Below are positions 28,085 to 37,422 of a stretch of 64,000 nt of DNA, in pieces. Made by a program: the position numbers and the translations under genes. The DNA comes from Lachnospiraceae bacterium (GTDB lineage: Bacteria; Bacillota; Clostridia; Lachnospirales; Lachnospiraceae): contig CAJTDL010000001.1 of the NCBI GenBank assembly GCA_910575035.1, forward strand, positions 264,617 through 328,616, in the 5' to 3' direction. The notes beneath the pieces are model-generated. The model had not been told where the DNA came from. It worked only from the letters and a program-made list of their open reading frames with translations, and did not search any database. Position 1 is the stretch's first letter. The number at the start of each line of letters is the position of its first letter.

Positions 28085-28741
28085 ATGTGTAGAAAAATTC
28101 AGGCATTTGCCATGTGCGCTGCCTTATGCGCTTTCTTGGCTGCCTGCGGCGGCCAAGATTCCCTGGGGCCAAAGGGCGGTATCCTATCCAAAGAGGCAGG
28201 GGAAAGCCATACAAATGGCCAGGATAGCGGCGCAGAAAGCAGGGCTTCAAAGGAAAATGAAGATGGGAAGGGCAGCCAGGATTCCCAGAATACATCAGCG
28301 GATGAACCTGGTTCTAAGGACAGTGAGGGCAGAGTAGAGGATATGGAGCCGCTGCTGGGAGCAGATGCTACAGATGAAGATTTACTGGAAGTATTAAAAG
28401 AAGAAACCACAGTTGTGTCAGATGCAGATTACGCCGTTATACTCCATTCCTTTCAGGAGGATACAAATAACCATGTGGGGAAGATATATCAGATAGAAGG
28501 CACATATGTAGTGGAAGACGGCGTTCCCTACCTTAGCAGGACGGTTGTGGATGGGGAAAAACGGGAGCCTTGCCGCATTCCCCTGAAATATATTATGGAG
28601 GAGCCTGAGGAGGGTGCATGGATTCGCGTGACCGGGATCCTAAACCGTGGGGAGGTTGGAGTAAAGGTTGTCCCCCTGCTAGAGGTGACAGTGCTTCAGC
28701 TTCCAGATACCCCGGGCCAGGCAGAGATTTTGACCCAATAG
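28085..28741 (+). CDS. Lipoprotein of unknown function
   Basis: 218 residues from ATG 28085 (AGGTGAGAG upstream; a GTG at 28073 overlaps that site). Lipobox LAACG lies near residue 20. An acidic Ser/Gly/Lys linker (about 25-95) leads to a compact domain with KIYQIEGTYVVEDGVPYLSR and GAWIRVTGILNRGE. This pattern suggests an OB-fold (inference). It lies between the cysteine-repeat gene and the 35-residue peptide gene. Confidence 0.8.
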   Translation: MCRKIQAFAMCAALCAFLAACGGQDSLGPKGGILSKEAGESHTNGQDSGAESRASKENEDGKGSQDSQNTSADEPGSKDSEGRVEDMEPLLGADATDEDLLEVLKEETTVVSDADYAVILHSFQEDTNNHVGKIYQIEGTYVVEDGVPYLSRTVVDGEKREPCRIPLKYIMEEPEEGAWIRVTGILNRGEVGVKVVPLLEVTVLQLPDTPGQAEILTQ

Positions 28742-28797
28742 CCAGATAGGCGCAATAGACAGCTACCAAAAACTCAGCAGAAGGAGGTGTGGATTCT

Positions 28798-28905
28798 ATG
28801 AAAGTTTATGAAACCCCGGAACTGGAAATTATTCGGTTCGAGAGAGATGATATTATTGCCACAAGCGGCGGCTATGAAGAGTTTCCGCCAGAAGAGTTAG
28901 ATTAA
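28798..28905 (+). CDS. 35-residue TSGG-type small protein
   Basis: Starts MKVYETPELEIIRFERDD, then IIATSGG, and ends in an acidic tail (EEFPPEELD). AAGGAGG lies 8 bases before the ATG and a strong terminator follows the stop. Very small proteins with a YxxPExE start and a (I/V)xTSGG centre recur beside surface-protein genes in gut Firmicutes, as far as I recall; no function is known. The conserved TSGG followed by a variable acidic tail suggests a precursor or anchor peptide, which is speculative. Confidence 0.8.
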   Translation: MKVYETPELEIIRFERDDIIATSGGYEEFPPEELD

Positions 28906-28950
28906 TTTCCATACTATTAGGGGCTGTGAGTAAATGGCAGTTCCAAAATA

Positions 28951-28992
28951 GGGAGACAATGACTCAGAATGAGCCATTGTCTCCCTTTCCTA
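28951..28992 (+). terminator. Strong terminator of the small-protein gene
   Basis: GGGAGACAATGACTCA-gaa-TGAGCCATTGTCTCCC gives a 16-bp stem with one mismatch, followed by TTTCCTATTT. Confidence 0.85.
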
Positions 28993-29015
28993 TTTGTATC
29001 AAAACTGTCTGATAC

Positions 29016-29080
29016 CAGGTGAGTGTAAGCGTCTATCGAGGGTTTAAATGGCTGGCGTCAGGTGAGTGTAAGCGTTTATC
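29016..29080. repeat. Two direct repeats, 43 bp apart
   Basis: CAGGTGAGTGTAAGCGTCTATC (29016) recurs at 29059 with one change. The surrounding 28993-29772 contains no supported gene besides repeat DNA. Confidence 0.6.
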
Positions 29081-29260
29081 AGTAATTTTAGTGACTGGTA
29101 GCGGCTCCTCCCTGACTATGTTTTCAATGCCTATAAGCTGTGAGAAAGATTTTCCGCTTAGATTGCTGGCATTGGCGTAGAACAATATTTACTTGCCCAG
29201 GCACTACAAATAATCTGGCAGTTGAGAGCCTTAGTCTGCTGAAGATAGCAGCAGAGCCAT

Positions 29261-29350
29261 CTGCAACGGGAAAATGGCAATCAGCCCATTTCTGCAACGG
29301 GAAAATGGCAATCAGCCCATTTCTGCAACGGAAAAATGGCAATCAGACCC
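29261..29350. repeat. Three tandem copies of a 31-bp unit
   Basis: The unit begins CTGCAACGGGAAAATGGCAA and repeats at 29261, 29292 and 29323; the third copy has one substitution and a decayed end. It has no spacers. Reading frames across it are not supported. Confidence 0.8.
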
Positions 29351-29599
29351 TTTGCCCAGGGAGCCAATGAATTTGTGGAATTATATAACAAGGCATCAGC
29401 TGTTTCTGGCATGTGTTTGTTCCTTTGCTGGTTAAATGCAGGATCCATAGTCTTGTCATTCAGGGCTTTTTTACAGGAATCTTACTTAGGGGTCTATGCG
29501 GAATCAAACTGGATACTTAGTGAAACTACATTGTTTTATGGGCAATGCCAACCCCGCCCATCCAGATGCCAAACTCCGCCCATCCATCCAGATGTCCAT

Positions 29600-29656
29600 T
29601 CCCGCTCCCTGTCTGTTAATCCTTTAAGTTCCTGGCATTGTCCATGAATAGTAACA
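29600..29656. repeat. Right-end fragment of the TTACTATTCA foldback family
   Basis: The segment CCGCTCCCTGTCTGTTAATC through CCATGAATAGTAAC parallels the right end of the 2973-3399 element base for base with scattered changes. No matching left terminus was found nearby, so it is probably a half element. Confidence 0.6.
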
Positions 29657-29772
29657 GTTTTATCACTAAAGGTGTTGGAAGAAGCATTCCATCTCTTGAA
29701 AATTTCCCCGAAATACTTTATACTGGAAGCAGCAGATATTTAATATCCAAAAATTTTTTCAGGGGGTTACCA

Positions 29773-30531
29773 ATGGAGAAAAAGAAAAAAAAGAGCAGGA
29801 TCCCAATCCTAATAATCCTGCCCGTACTGGCAGTGTTTATTTATTCCCTGGTAAAAATAGGGGTGCCGCTCCTGGAATACCGCCAGGGGGAAAAGGTCTA
29901 TGAAAGCCTGGAAGAATATGTATCCTTCCCAGAGGACGGTTCTTACCGCCAGGGGGAAATGCCCGTGGATTTTGAGGCGCTGCGGAAAGTGAACCCAGAC
30001 ATCATAGGCTGGATCGTAATCAACGGCCTGGAGATCAGCTACCCTATCGTACAAGGGGAGGACAATGATTTCTACCTGAAGCATACTTTCGATAAAGCCG
30101 AAAATTCCAGCGGCTGCATTTTCGTGGAGGTGGAAAATTCCCCGGATTTCAGTGACAACAATACCTTTATCTATGGCCATAATATGAAGAACAAATCCAT
30201 GTTTGCCAAGCTGAACCGTTATCAGGAGGAAGACACCTTCCGCAAGAACCCAGAATTTGTGATTTATACACCAGAAGGCATGCTGCGCTATCAGATTTAT
30301 TCCTGCCATGTAGCCCGGCTTGGGACAGAATCCTTTACCTATCGGATCGAGGGGGAAGAAGAATTTGCAAAATGGCTGGATACTGTGAAATCGGAGAGTT
30401 ACTATGATACAGGCATTACGCCAGATATTTCCCAGAAGTCTGTTACCTTGATGACCTGCACTCCAGCTGGGCATGACTATCGCTGCTTAGTCCATGCCGT
30501 CTTAGTGGAGGATACCCGGGGGCAAAAATAA
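29773..30531 (+). CDS. srtB: Class B sortase
   Basis: 252 residues from ATG 29773 (GGGGG upstream). A lysine-rich start and one membrane helix (IPILIILPVLAVFIYSLV) give type II topology. Catalytic residues are His in YGHNMKNKSMF, Cys in TLMTCTPAG and a following Arg in HDYRCLVHAV. GWIVINGLEISYPIVQG is also characteristic. Sortase B anchors surface proteins to the cell wall or assembles pili. No sorting-signal substrate gene was seen adjacent. Confidence 0.92.
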   Translation: MEKKKKKSRIPILIILPVLAVFIYSLVKIGVPLLEYRQGEKVYESLEEYVSFPEDGSYRQGEMPVDFEALRKVNPDIIGWIVINGLEISYPIVQGEDNDFYLKHTFDKAENSSGCIFVEVENSPDFSDNNTFIYGHNMKNKSMFAKLNRYQEEDTFRKNPEFVIYTPEGMLRYQIYSCHVARLGTESFTYRIEGEEEFAKWLDTVKSESYYDTGITPDISQKSVTLMTCTPAGHDYRCLVHAVLVEDTRGQK

Positions 30532-30579
30532 TTGGCAGTTTCCAAAAAACATATAGATTGAGATTGGGGGTAATCCAAA

Positions 30580-31317
30580 ATGCCATTTGAAAAGGAAAAA
30601 AAGATAGAAGCATTTTTAGAGCTGGTACAGAAATCGGATAATATTGTTTTTTTTGGCGGAGCCGGCGTGTCTACAGAAAGCGGCATACCAGATTTCCGCA
30701 GCGTGGACGGCTTGTATAATCAGGAGTATGACTATCCGCCAGAAACTATTTTAAGCCACACTTTTTACTGCAGGAAGCCAGAAGAATTTTATCGGTTTTA
30801 CCGCAACAAGATGCTCTGCCTTACCGCTCAGCCTAATATGGCGCATAAAAAGCTGGCGGAGCTTGAGGCGGCAGGAAAGGTAAAGGCTGTGATTACCCAG
30901 AATATTGACGGCTTGCATCAGCTTGCCGGAAGCAAAAAGGTATTAGAGCTCCATGGCAGCGTCCATCGGAATTATTGTGAGTCCTGCCATGCATTCTATG
31001 ATGCAGAATATATCCTTCACAGCCAGGAAGTTCCCCATTGTGAGAAGTGCGGCGGGGACATTAAGCCAGATGTGGTGCTGTATGAGGAAGGATTGGACAA
31101 TCGTACCATCCAGGAGGCGGTGTCCTATATCAGCCAGGCAGATATGCTGGTGATTGGCGGCACTTCCCTAGCAGTATATCCGGCGGCAGGCCTGGTAGAT
31201 TATTATCAGGGCAATAAGCTGGTGCTGGTCAATAAGACAGCCACCCCAAGGGACGGCATGGCAGATCTGGTATTACAGGAGAGCATTGGGGAACTGTTTG
31301 GGAAGATTGAATGCTGA
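30580..31317 (+). CDS. cobB: NAD-dependent protein deacylase (sirtuin)
   Basis: 245 residues. Motifs are GAGVSTESGIPDFRS (NAD binding), TQNIDGLHQ, the catalytic His in LELHGSVH, and a zinc knuckle formed by CESCHAF and CEKCGGD. IGGTSLAVYPAAG lies near the end. It removes acyl groups from protein lysines with NAD as cosubstrate. GGGGGTAA precedes the ATG. It may be cotranscribed with srtB, 48 bases away. Confidence 0.94.
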   Translation: MPFEKEKKIEAFLELVQKSDNIVFFGGAGVSTESGIPDFRSVDGLYNQEYDYPPETILSHTFYCRKPEEFYRFYRNKMLCLTAQPNMAHKKLAELEAAGKVKAVITQNIDGLHQLAGSKKVLELHGSVHRNYCESCHAFYDAEYILHSQEVPHCEKCGGDIKPDVVLYEEGLDNRTIQEAVSYISQADMLVIGGTSLAVYPAAGLVDYYQGNKLVLVNKTATPRDGMADLVLQESIGELFGKIEC

Positions 31318-31375
31318 GGGTAGGGAAGGGTATTTGTGAAGATTCGTTATTGAGGATATAGAAAGGAAAGGGCAT

Positions 31376-31576
31376 ATGCCAATACCATTTGAAGTAGGGG
31401 ATATTGTACGGCTGAAAAAACAGCATCCCTGCGGCAGCAGTGAGTGGGAGGTGCTCCGGGTAGGGGCAGATTTCCGGCTGAAATGCCTGGGCTGTGGCCA
31501 TCAGGTAATGCTGGCAAGGAAACTGGTAGAGAAAAACAGCCGGGGAATCCGAAAAAAGGGGGATGCAGAAGGATAA
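31376..31576 (+). CDS. DUF951 protein
   Basis: 66 residues. The block VGDIVRLKKQHPCGSSEWEV with RLKCLGCGHQVML is the complete DUF951 signature, with a Cys and a CxxC that could bind metal. Function is unknown; it is widespread in Firmicutes, often near parB or ychF. AAAGGAAAGG precedes the ATG. Confidence 0.92.
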   Translation: MPIPFEVGDIVRLKKQHPCGSSEWEVLRVGADFRLKCLGCGHQVMLARKLVEKNSRGIRKKGDAEG

Positions 31577-31687
31577 GGAAGTTTCATTTTATTCCTTGCG
31601 TTTTTGAAGGAAAGCTGGTATACTATTACTGCTAGGTGCAATCCTTAAGCATCAAAATGAAAATAGAGGAAAGTGGAGGAAAAGAAA

Positions 31688-32074
31688 ATGAAAAAATGTA
31701 TAACAGCGCTTATGCTTACAGCGGTCATGATGGTATTTGCGGCATGCGGCGGCAGTGGCAGTGATGCTCCGGTTGTAGGGGAGTGGAAGATGACTCAGAT
31801 TGAGGCAATGGGCGTTACGGTAAGTGTGGACGAGTATATGGAGGCAATGGGCGGAGACGCTGAAGATATGGATATGAAAATGACCATTAAAGGGGATGGA
31901 ACATTTACTGGCAAGATAGATAATGAAGAGTCAGATGGGACATGGGAATATAAGGAGCCAACCCTTACGCTTAACGCCGATGGTGAGAGCATGGATTGCG
32001 AGTACAAGGACGGCAAGCTGACAATGAGTATTGAAGAAGATGGCCAGACTTTTTCTGCCGTTTTTGAGAAATAA
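31688..32074 (+). CDS. Small lipocalin-like lipoprotein
   Basis: 128 residues from ATG 31688 (GGAGG 8 bases upstream). Lipobox FAACG precedes the mature region. VVGEWKMTQIEAMG, KMTIKGDGTFTGKI and LTMSIEEDGQTFSAVF outline a beta-sheet barrel of the lipocalin-like type. Ligand unknown. It has its own upstream gap of 110 bases and is probably monocistronic. Confidence 0.8.
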   Translation: MKKCITALMLTAVMMVFAACGGSGSDAPVVGEWKMTQIEAMGVTVSVDEYMEAMGGDAEDMDMKMTIKGDGTFTGKIDNEESDGTWEYKEPTLTLNADGESMDCEYKDGKLTMSIEEDGQTFSAVFEK

Positions 32075-32293
32075 GGGTTTTGCAGCAGCTTTGGCTCCAG
32101 CAGAATATAGATTACAGCAGGGTTAGGTTTCCGCAGGGAGGCCTAGCCCTAGTTTTGTATAAACGCAAGGGCGTGCGTGACAGGATTTTCCAGATGTATT
32201 TTTTGCCTGAAAATGATATAATGGTTAATGGTACAAATCTTCCGCGAATTTGGGAATACGCCATGTTGGATATTAGAAAAGGATTTTGAGCCT

Positions 32294-33301
32294 ATGAAGA
32301 CGAATGCCCAAAAAAAGAAAAAGAAAGCCCTGATTGCAGCCTCTGTGCTGCTGTTGTTTTTATTGTCTGCTTATACCCTTTTGGTATATTTTCTGGTAAG
32401 CGCTGCCTTGGTTCCTTCTTTTATGGAAAAGCTGGATTCCTTCCAGAGGATTACAGAGGAAAGCTATGCTGCCCAGGTGCAGACTTCTGATATTAAAGAG
32501 AACCGCCAATCTTCCATTCAGGAAACGAAGGAATGGCTGTCAGGCGCAGCCAGCCAAAAGCGTTCTATAGAGTCTTTTGATGGCTACAGGCTGATAGCGG
32601 AAGAATTTCCAGCCCAGGAAGAAAGCCATAAATGGGTGCTTTTGCTCCATGGCTACACGGGATGGAAGGAGGAAATGTACCCCTTTGCATTATGGTACCA
32701 TAACCAGGGCTTCCACGTGCTGGTGCCGGACCTGCGCTGCCAGGGGGAGAGCGAGGGGGATTTTATCGGCATGGGCTGGACAGACCATTTTGACGGCATG
32801 CAGTGGATCCAGGAGATCTTAAAGCAGGATTCGGACGCGGAGATTGTGCTCCACGGGCAGTCTATGGGGGCTTCCACGGCGTTGATCATGTCTGGGGACG
32901 TATCCCTATCTGAGCATGTTAAGGCGGTAGTTTCGGACTGTGCTTATACAGATGCTTATTCTATGTTTGGGGATAAGGCCAAAGCATGGTTCGGGCTTCC
33001 GGCATTTCCCCTTGTGGATAGTGCCTGCCTTATGCTGCGGCTGCGGGGCGGCTATGACCTGAAAGATGCCTCGGCTCTTGCGGCGGTGGAAAAGAGCCAT
33101 GTGCCTACCTTGTTTATACATGGGGATTCGGATGCTATGATATCTGTCCAGATGACCAGGGAGCTGTATGAGGCTGCCAGCTGCGAAAAGGAGATATTGA
33201 TTGTAAAAGGAGCCGGCCATGCCCAGTCCCAGGACAAGGATCCAGATACATACTATGGGACAATTGAAAATTTTCTGGACAGGGCACTTGCAAAAAATTG
33301 A
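32294..33301 (+). CDS. Membrane-anchored alpha/beta hydrolase
   Basis: 335 residues from ATG 32294 (AAAAGGA upstream). An N-terminal helix (ALIAASVLLLFLLSAYTLLVYFLV) anchors an extracellular hydrolase. The nucleophile elbow is HGQSMGAST, the oxyanion region HGYTGWKEE, an acid lies near HGDSDAMIS and the catalytic His in GAGHAQSQ. This group includes BAAT/YqkD-like esterases; substrate unknown. Confidence 0.9.
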   Translation: MKTNAQKKKKKALIAASVLLLFLLSAYTLLVYFLVSAALVPSFMEKLDSFQRITEESYAAQVQTSDIKENRQSSIQETKEWLSGAASQKRSIESFDGYRLIAEEFPAQEESHKWVLLLHGYTGWKEEMYPFALWYHNQGFHVLVPDLRCQGESEGDFIGMGWTDHFDGMQWIQEILKQDSDAEIVLHGQSMGASTALIMSGDVSLSEHVKAVVSDCAYTDAYSMFGDKAKAWFGLPAFPLVDSACLMLRLRGGYDLKDASALAAVEKSHVPTLFIHGDSDAMISVQMTRELYEAASCEKEILIVKGAGHAQSQDKDPDTYYGTIENFLDRALAKN

Positions 33302-33389
33302 TAATTATGGTAAAATAACAAATCGTGATATATTAATTTAACCCTTGCTCCTGGCACAGACCAGGGGCCAGAGACCAAAAGGAGGTACG

Positions 33390-33731
33390 ATGAGCATGAA
33401 CAAATATGAATTAGCGCTGGTTGTGAATGCAAAAATCGAGGATGAGGCAAGAGCTCAGGTAGTAGAGAAGGTAAAAGAGTACATCACCCGTTTTGGCGGC
33501 GTGATCACTAATGTAGACGAATCCGGTAAGAAAAGGCTGGCTTACGAGATTCAGAAAATGAGAGAAGGATACTACTACTTTATCCAATTCGATGCAGATG
33601 CAGAATGCCCGGCTGAAATTGAAAGACGTTTGCGCATTATGGACAATGTGCTGCGTTATTTGTGCGTAAAGCAGGATCCCAGACAAGTGCAGCCGGAGCA
33701 GCCTGAAGAAGAGCAGCAGGATGCGCAGTAA
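33390..33731 (+). CDS. rpsF: 30S ribosomal protein S6
   Basis: 113 residues starting MSMNKYELALVV; GGAGG lies 4 bases before ATG 33390, and ATG 33396 (10 bases) is an alternative. RRLRIMDNVLRYL is the S6 RNA-binding signature. A Gln/Glu-rich tail (about 98-113) is longer than in Bacillus. It is first gene of the rpsF-ssb-rpsR operon. Confidence 0.96.
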   Translation: MSMNKYELALVVNAKIEDEARAQVVEKVKEYITRFGGVITNVDESGKKRLAYEIQKMREGYYYFIQFDADAECPAEIERRLRIMDNVLRYLCVKQDPRQVQPEQPEEEQQDAQ

Positions 33732-33746
33732 GAAAGAGGAGATCAT

Positions 33747-34232
33747 ATGAATAAGGTAATACTGATGGGAAGATTGACCAGAGATCCGGATGTCCGTTAC
33801 TCACAGGGCGATACGCCTACCGCAGTGGCCAGGTATACGCTGGCAGTAGACAGGCGGTTCCGGCGTGACAGTGACCAGCAGACAGCAGATTTTATCGGCT
33901 GTGTGGCATTTGGCAAGAGTGGCGAGTTCGCAGAGAAATATCTGCGTAAGGGAACCAAGATTGTTGTGACTGGGCGGATCCAGACTGGAAGCTATACGAA
34001 TCAGGAAGGCCAAAAGGTATATACCACCGATGTAGTGGTGGAGGATCAGGAATTTGCAGAGAGCAAGGCTGTCAGTGATAGTTATCACAATGGCGGCGGC
34101 TTCCAAGGGGCAGACAGCTACGGCAATGGCGGTGGCTTTCAGCCAGCAGGTAAGCCTGCGCCAAATGCGGCAGTTGGGGATGGGTTTATGAACATCCCAG
34201 ATGAGATAGATGAGGAATTACCCTTTAATTAG
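33747..34232 (+). CDS. ssb: Single-stranded DNA-binding protein
   Basis: 161 residues. The OB-fold begins [18 protein letters not shown] and includes [19 protein letters not shown] Gly/Asn-rich linker leads to the acidic tip [10 protein letters not shown], the partner-binding tail of bacterial SSB. It lies between rpsF and rpsR as in most Firmicutes. Confidence 0.96.
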   Translation: MNKVILMGRLTRDPDVRYSQGDTPTAVARYTLAVDRRFRRDSDQQTADFIGCVAFGKSGEFAEKYLRKGTKIVVTGRIQTGSYTNQEGQKVYTTDVVVEDQEFAESKAVSDSYHNGGGFQGADSYGNGGGFQPAGKPAPNAAVGDGFMNIPDEIDEELPFN

Positions 34233-34249
34233 AACAGGAGGTAGGGAAA

Positions 34250-34513
34250 ATGGCTTATAATAAAAGCGATAGAGGCGATGCTCCGATGAAGCGGAGAGGC
34301 GGGATGCGCAGGAGGAAAAAGGTTTGCGTATTCTGCGGCAAAGACAATGTGATTGACTATAAAGACACAAATAAGTTAAAGAAATACATCTCTGAAAGAG
34401 GCAAGATTCTTCCCAGAAGAATTACCGGGAACTGCGCAAAGCACCAGAGAGCGCTTACGGTTGCAATTAAGCGGGCAAGACACGTCGCTTTGATGCCATA
34501 TGTAACAGACTGA
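34250..34513 (+). CDS. rpsR: 30S ribosomal protein S18
   Basis: 87 residues with [16 protein letters not shown] and [14 protein letters not shown]. The CxxC...CxxH pattern marks the zinc-binding (C+) form. AGGAGG precedes the ATG, 18 bases after ssb. Confidence 0.96.
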   Translation: MAYNKSDRGDAPMKRRGGMRRRKKVCVFCGKDNVIDYKDTNKLKKYISERGKILPRRITGNCAKHQRALTVAIKRARHVALMPYVTD

Positions 34514-34530
34514 TGATCCTTGTGATAACT

Positions 34531-34562
34531 AACGGCCCTTACAGGAACCTGTAAGGGCCGTA
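34531..34562 (+). terminator. Hairpin after rpsR
   Basis: ACGGCCCTTACAGG-aac-CTGTAAGGGCCGT is a perfect 13-bp stem closing the rpsF-ssb-rpsR unit; the U-tract is weak. Confidence 0.7.
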
Positions 34563-34623
34563 TGGCTTTAGGGAGCATGAGGCTGTATGGCGAGGCTTTG
34601 TATATGGCTTTGGGAGAGGATAG

Positions 34624-36678
34624 ATGAATAAAAAAAATCACCCCGGGGGGCAGTTAGGCAATTACATGTATTGGCCACTGATATTGACAGTTTTGATTAT
34701 CGTAATGGATGTGCCATTGTATTATATTGACAAGAAGGCAGGCGTTTGCGTATCTATATTTGGACTGCTGTATTTTGGGATTGTAATGGGGCTTTATCTG
34801 GCCAACAAATCCGTGGTGCGCAATGAGGTGATTAATTTCGCTACCCAATATGGGATTGTCCAGAAGAAGCTGCTGAATGAGTTTGAAGTCCCTTATGCGC
34901 TTTTGGATTATAACAGTAAAATTTTGTGGATGAATGAAGCCTTTTCTGCTGTTACAGAAAAGGATAAAAAATACCATAAGTCGATTGCTACGATTTTCCC
35001 ATCTGTGACCCGGGAGATTTTGGAAAAGAATGATGGCAAAAGCGACATTCAGGTTGAATGGAATAAACGGTTTTACCGGGTGAAGGTAGGAAAGATCTAT
35101 TTTGATGAGGGTGAAGAAGATAATGGATTGCTGGGCTTAGAAAGGGATGGGCAGTTTTTGATGAGCCTGTATCTGTTTGATGAGACGGAGCTCCATCAGT
35201 ATATCCAGGCCAATCAGGATCAGCAGCTGGTATCAGCATTGATTTACATTGACAATTATGAAGAGGCAATGGACAGCATTGAGGAAGTGAAGCGCTCCCT
35301 GTTGGTGGCTTTGGTAGACCGAAAGGTGAGCAAGTATTTCTCAGAGCGGGACAGCATCATTAAAAAGATAGAAAAAGACAAGTATTATGTGGTGTTTAAA
35401 TATAAATACCTAAGCGAGCTGGAGGAGGACAAGTTCAGCATCCTGGAGGAAGTAAAGACCATTAAGGTGGGAAATGAGATGGCGGTTACCCTGAGCATTG
35501 GCCTGGGGATCAGCGGTACAACTTATAACCAGCGGTACGAGTATTCCCGGATGGCCATTGACCTTGCATTGGGCAGGGGCGGCGACCAGGTGGTGATCAA
35601 GGATGGTGAGAAGGTTTCCTACTTTGGGGGGAAGTCCAGGCAGGTGGAGAAGATGACCCGTGTGAAAGCCCGTGTGAAAGCCCATGCATTGCGGGAAATT
35701 TTTGAGACACGGGAAGAAGTCTTTATTATGGGGCACAGCATTGGCGATATGGATTCCTTTGGGGCTGCGATTGGCATTTTCTGCATGGCGCAGGTAATGG
35801 GGAAAAAAGCCCATATTGTTCTGGATACAGTAACATCTTCCCTGCGTCCTATGAAGGAATGCTTTACCGAAGAAAAAGGGTATCCGGAAGATATGTTTGT
35901 ACGGAGTGAGGAAGCATTGGAACTGATGGAGGGCGGAAGCGTAGTGGTTGTAGTGGATACCAACCGCCCGAATTATACGGAATGCCCCGGCCTGCTGAAA
36001 CGGACCAAGACAATTGTAGTCTTTGACCATCACAGGCAGAGCAGCGAGGTAATTGAAGGGGCAGTGCTTTCCTATATTGAAACATATGCGTCTTCTACCT
36101 GTGAAATGGTGGCAGAGGTACTGCAGTATTTTAATGAAAATATCCATTTGAAGCCCAATGAGGCAGACAGCATTTATGCCGGGATTTTGATCGACACGAA
36201 TAATTTCATGACAAAGACAGGCGTACGGACCTTTGAGGCGGCGGCATACCTGCGTCGGTGCGGTGCAGAGGTGACCCGGGTGCGCAAGCTTTTGCGGGAT
36301 GACATGGCGGCTTATAAGGCCAGGGCAGAGGCGGTGCGGCATGCAGAGGTTTACCGTGGGGCGTTTGCCATATCCGTGTGCCCGGCAGACAGCAGGGTAG
36401 AAAGCCCGACCATTGCAGGGGCGCAGGCAGCCAATGAGCTGCTGAATATTGTAGGGATTAAGGCTTCCTTTGTGTTGACAGAGTATAACGAAAAGATTTA
36501 TATCAGTTCCCGGTCAATTGATGAGATCAATGTGCAGCTGATTATGGAGCGGCTGGGCGGCGGCGGGCATTTGAACGTGGCTGGCGCACAGATGACAGAC
36601 TGTACGGTAAATGAAGCCAAGTGGAGGATTCAGAAAACATTGGATCATATGCTGGAGGAAGGGGATATAGAGGTGTAA
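34624..36678 (+). CDS. gdpP: Cyclic-di-AMP phosphodiesterase GdpP (YybT)
   Basis: 684 residues. Two membrane helices (about 15-35 and 38-58) are followed by a PAS-like region, a degenerate GGDEF (about 170-300) and a DHH/DHHA1 catalytic half. Catalytic motifs are GHSIGDMDSFGA, VVVDTNRP, VVFDHHRQ and GGGGHLNVAGAQ. The enzyme degrades c-di-AMP to pApA and so tunes osmolyte and wall homeostasis. It lies in the conserved order rpsR-gdpP-rplI-dnaB. Confidence 0.95.
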   Translation: MNKKNHPGGQLGNYMYWPLILTVLIIVMDVPLYYIDKKAGVCVSIFGLLYFGIVMGLYLANKSVVRNEVINFATQYGIVQKKLLNEFEVPYALLDYNSKILWMNEAFSAVTEKDKKYHKSIATIFPSVTREILEKNDGKSDIQVEWNKRFYRVKVGKIYFDEGEEDNGLLGLERDGQFLMSLYLFDETELHQYIQANQDQQLVSALIYIDNYEEAMDSIEEVKRSLLVALVDRKVSKYFSERDSIIKKIEKDKYYVVFKYKYLSELEEDKFSILEEVKTIKVGNEMAVTLSIGLGISGTTYNQRYEYSRMAIDLALGRGGDQVVIKDGEKVSYFGGKSRQVEKMTRVKARVKAHALREIFETREEVFIMGHSIGDMDSFGAAIGIFCMAQVMGKKAHIVLDTVTSSLRPMKECFTEEKGYPEDMFVRSEEALELMEGGSVVVVVDTNRPNYTECPGLLKRTKTIVVFDHHRQSSEVIEGAVLSYIETYASSTCEMVAEVLQYFNENIHLKPNEADSIYAGILIDTNNFMTKTGVRTFEAAAYLRRCGAEVTRVRKLLRDDMAAYKARAEAVRHAEVYRGAFAISVCPADSRVESPTIAGAQAANELLNIVGIKASFVLTEYNEKIYISSRSIDEINVQLIMERLGGGGHLNVAGAQMTDCTVNEAKWRIQKTLDHMLEEGDIEV

Positions 36679-36890
36679 GGGAGAGTTTAGGCTGTGCCAT
36701 GAATGATGGAATCAGGGGAGCTGGATGGCTGAGCCAGAAGCAGGGGGGAGGATAAGACCCATAAGGAGGGCAGAGTGTTGCCTTGAATGAGGAAAGCAGA
36801 GGCTTCAGAAGGCTGAGCCGGAAGCAATAGGAAGGATACAGCAGTGAGGGAAAGGCCTGATTGTGCGGGAAGCACAGAAAGGAGGAAAAC

Positions 36891-37340
36891 ATGGAAGTAA
36901 TATTGTTGGAGGATGTAAAATCCCTGGGGAAAAAAGGGGATGTGGTTAAGGTAAGCGATGGATATGCAAGGAATATGATCCTCCCCAAGAAACTGGGTGT
37001 AGAGGCCAATAAAAAGAATCTGAATGACCTGAAGATCAAGAACCAGCATGCAGAGCGCGTGGCAAAGGAACAGTTGGAGGCAGCCCAGGCTTTGGCGGAG
37101 GAAGTTGCTACAAAGGAAGTAACAGTTACCCTGAAGGCTGGGGAAGGCGGCAAGACATTTGGGTCTGTCTCCACAAAGGAAATTTCTGCGGCCGCAAAGG
37201 AGCAGCTGGATTTGGAGCTGGATAAAAAGAAGATGCAGCTGCCAGAAGGCGGTTTGAAATCCTTAGGCGTATATGAGATTGCGATAAAATTCCATCCAAA
37301 GGTGACAGGGACGCTGAAGGTGAAAGTGGAAGCAGAGTAG
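36891..37340 (+). CDS. rplI: 50S ribosomal protein L9
   Basis: 149 residues from ATG 36891 (AAAGGAGG 7 bases upstream). N-terminal MEVILLEDVKSLGKKGDVV with DGYARNMILPKKLG is the L9 signature. A helix connects to the C-terminal domain. The 212 bases before it hold only short degenerate repeats (GCTGAGCC..AGAAGCA). Confidence 0.96.
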   Translation: MEVILLEDVKSLGKKGDVVKVSDGYARNMILPKKLGVEANKKNLNDLKIKNQHAERVAKEQLEAAQALAEEVATKEVTVTLKAGEGGKTFGSVSTKEISAAAKEQLDLELDKKKMQLPEGGLKSLGVYEIAIKFHPKVTGTLKVKVEAE

Positions 37341-37422
37341 CTTGCGGCTTAGCTAAACACAAAATAGCAGTGAAGCAGCGTGGCTCGTGGAACACTGATA
37401 ATGGATATAAGAGGAGGTATTT

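Noticed and set aside
29261..29350. 31-bp repeats resembling a CRISPR array
   Set aside because: Only three contiguous copies, no spacers, no cas genes.
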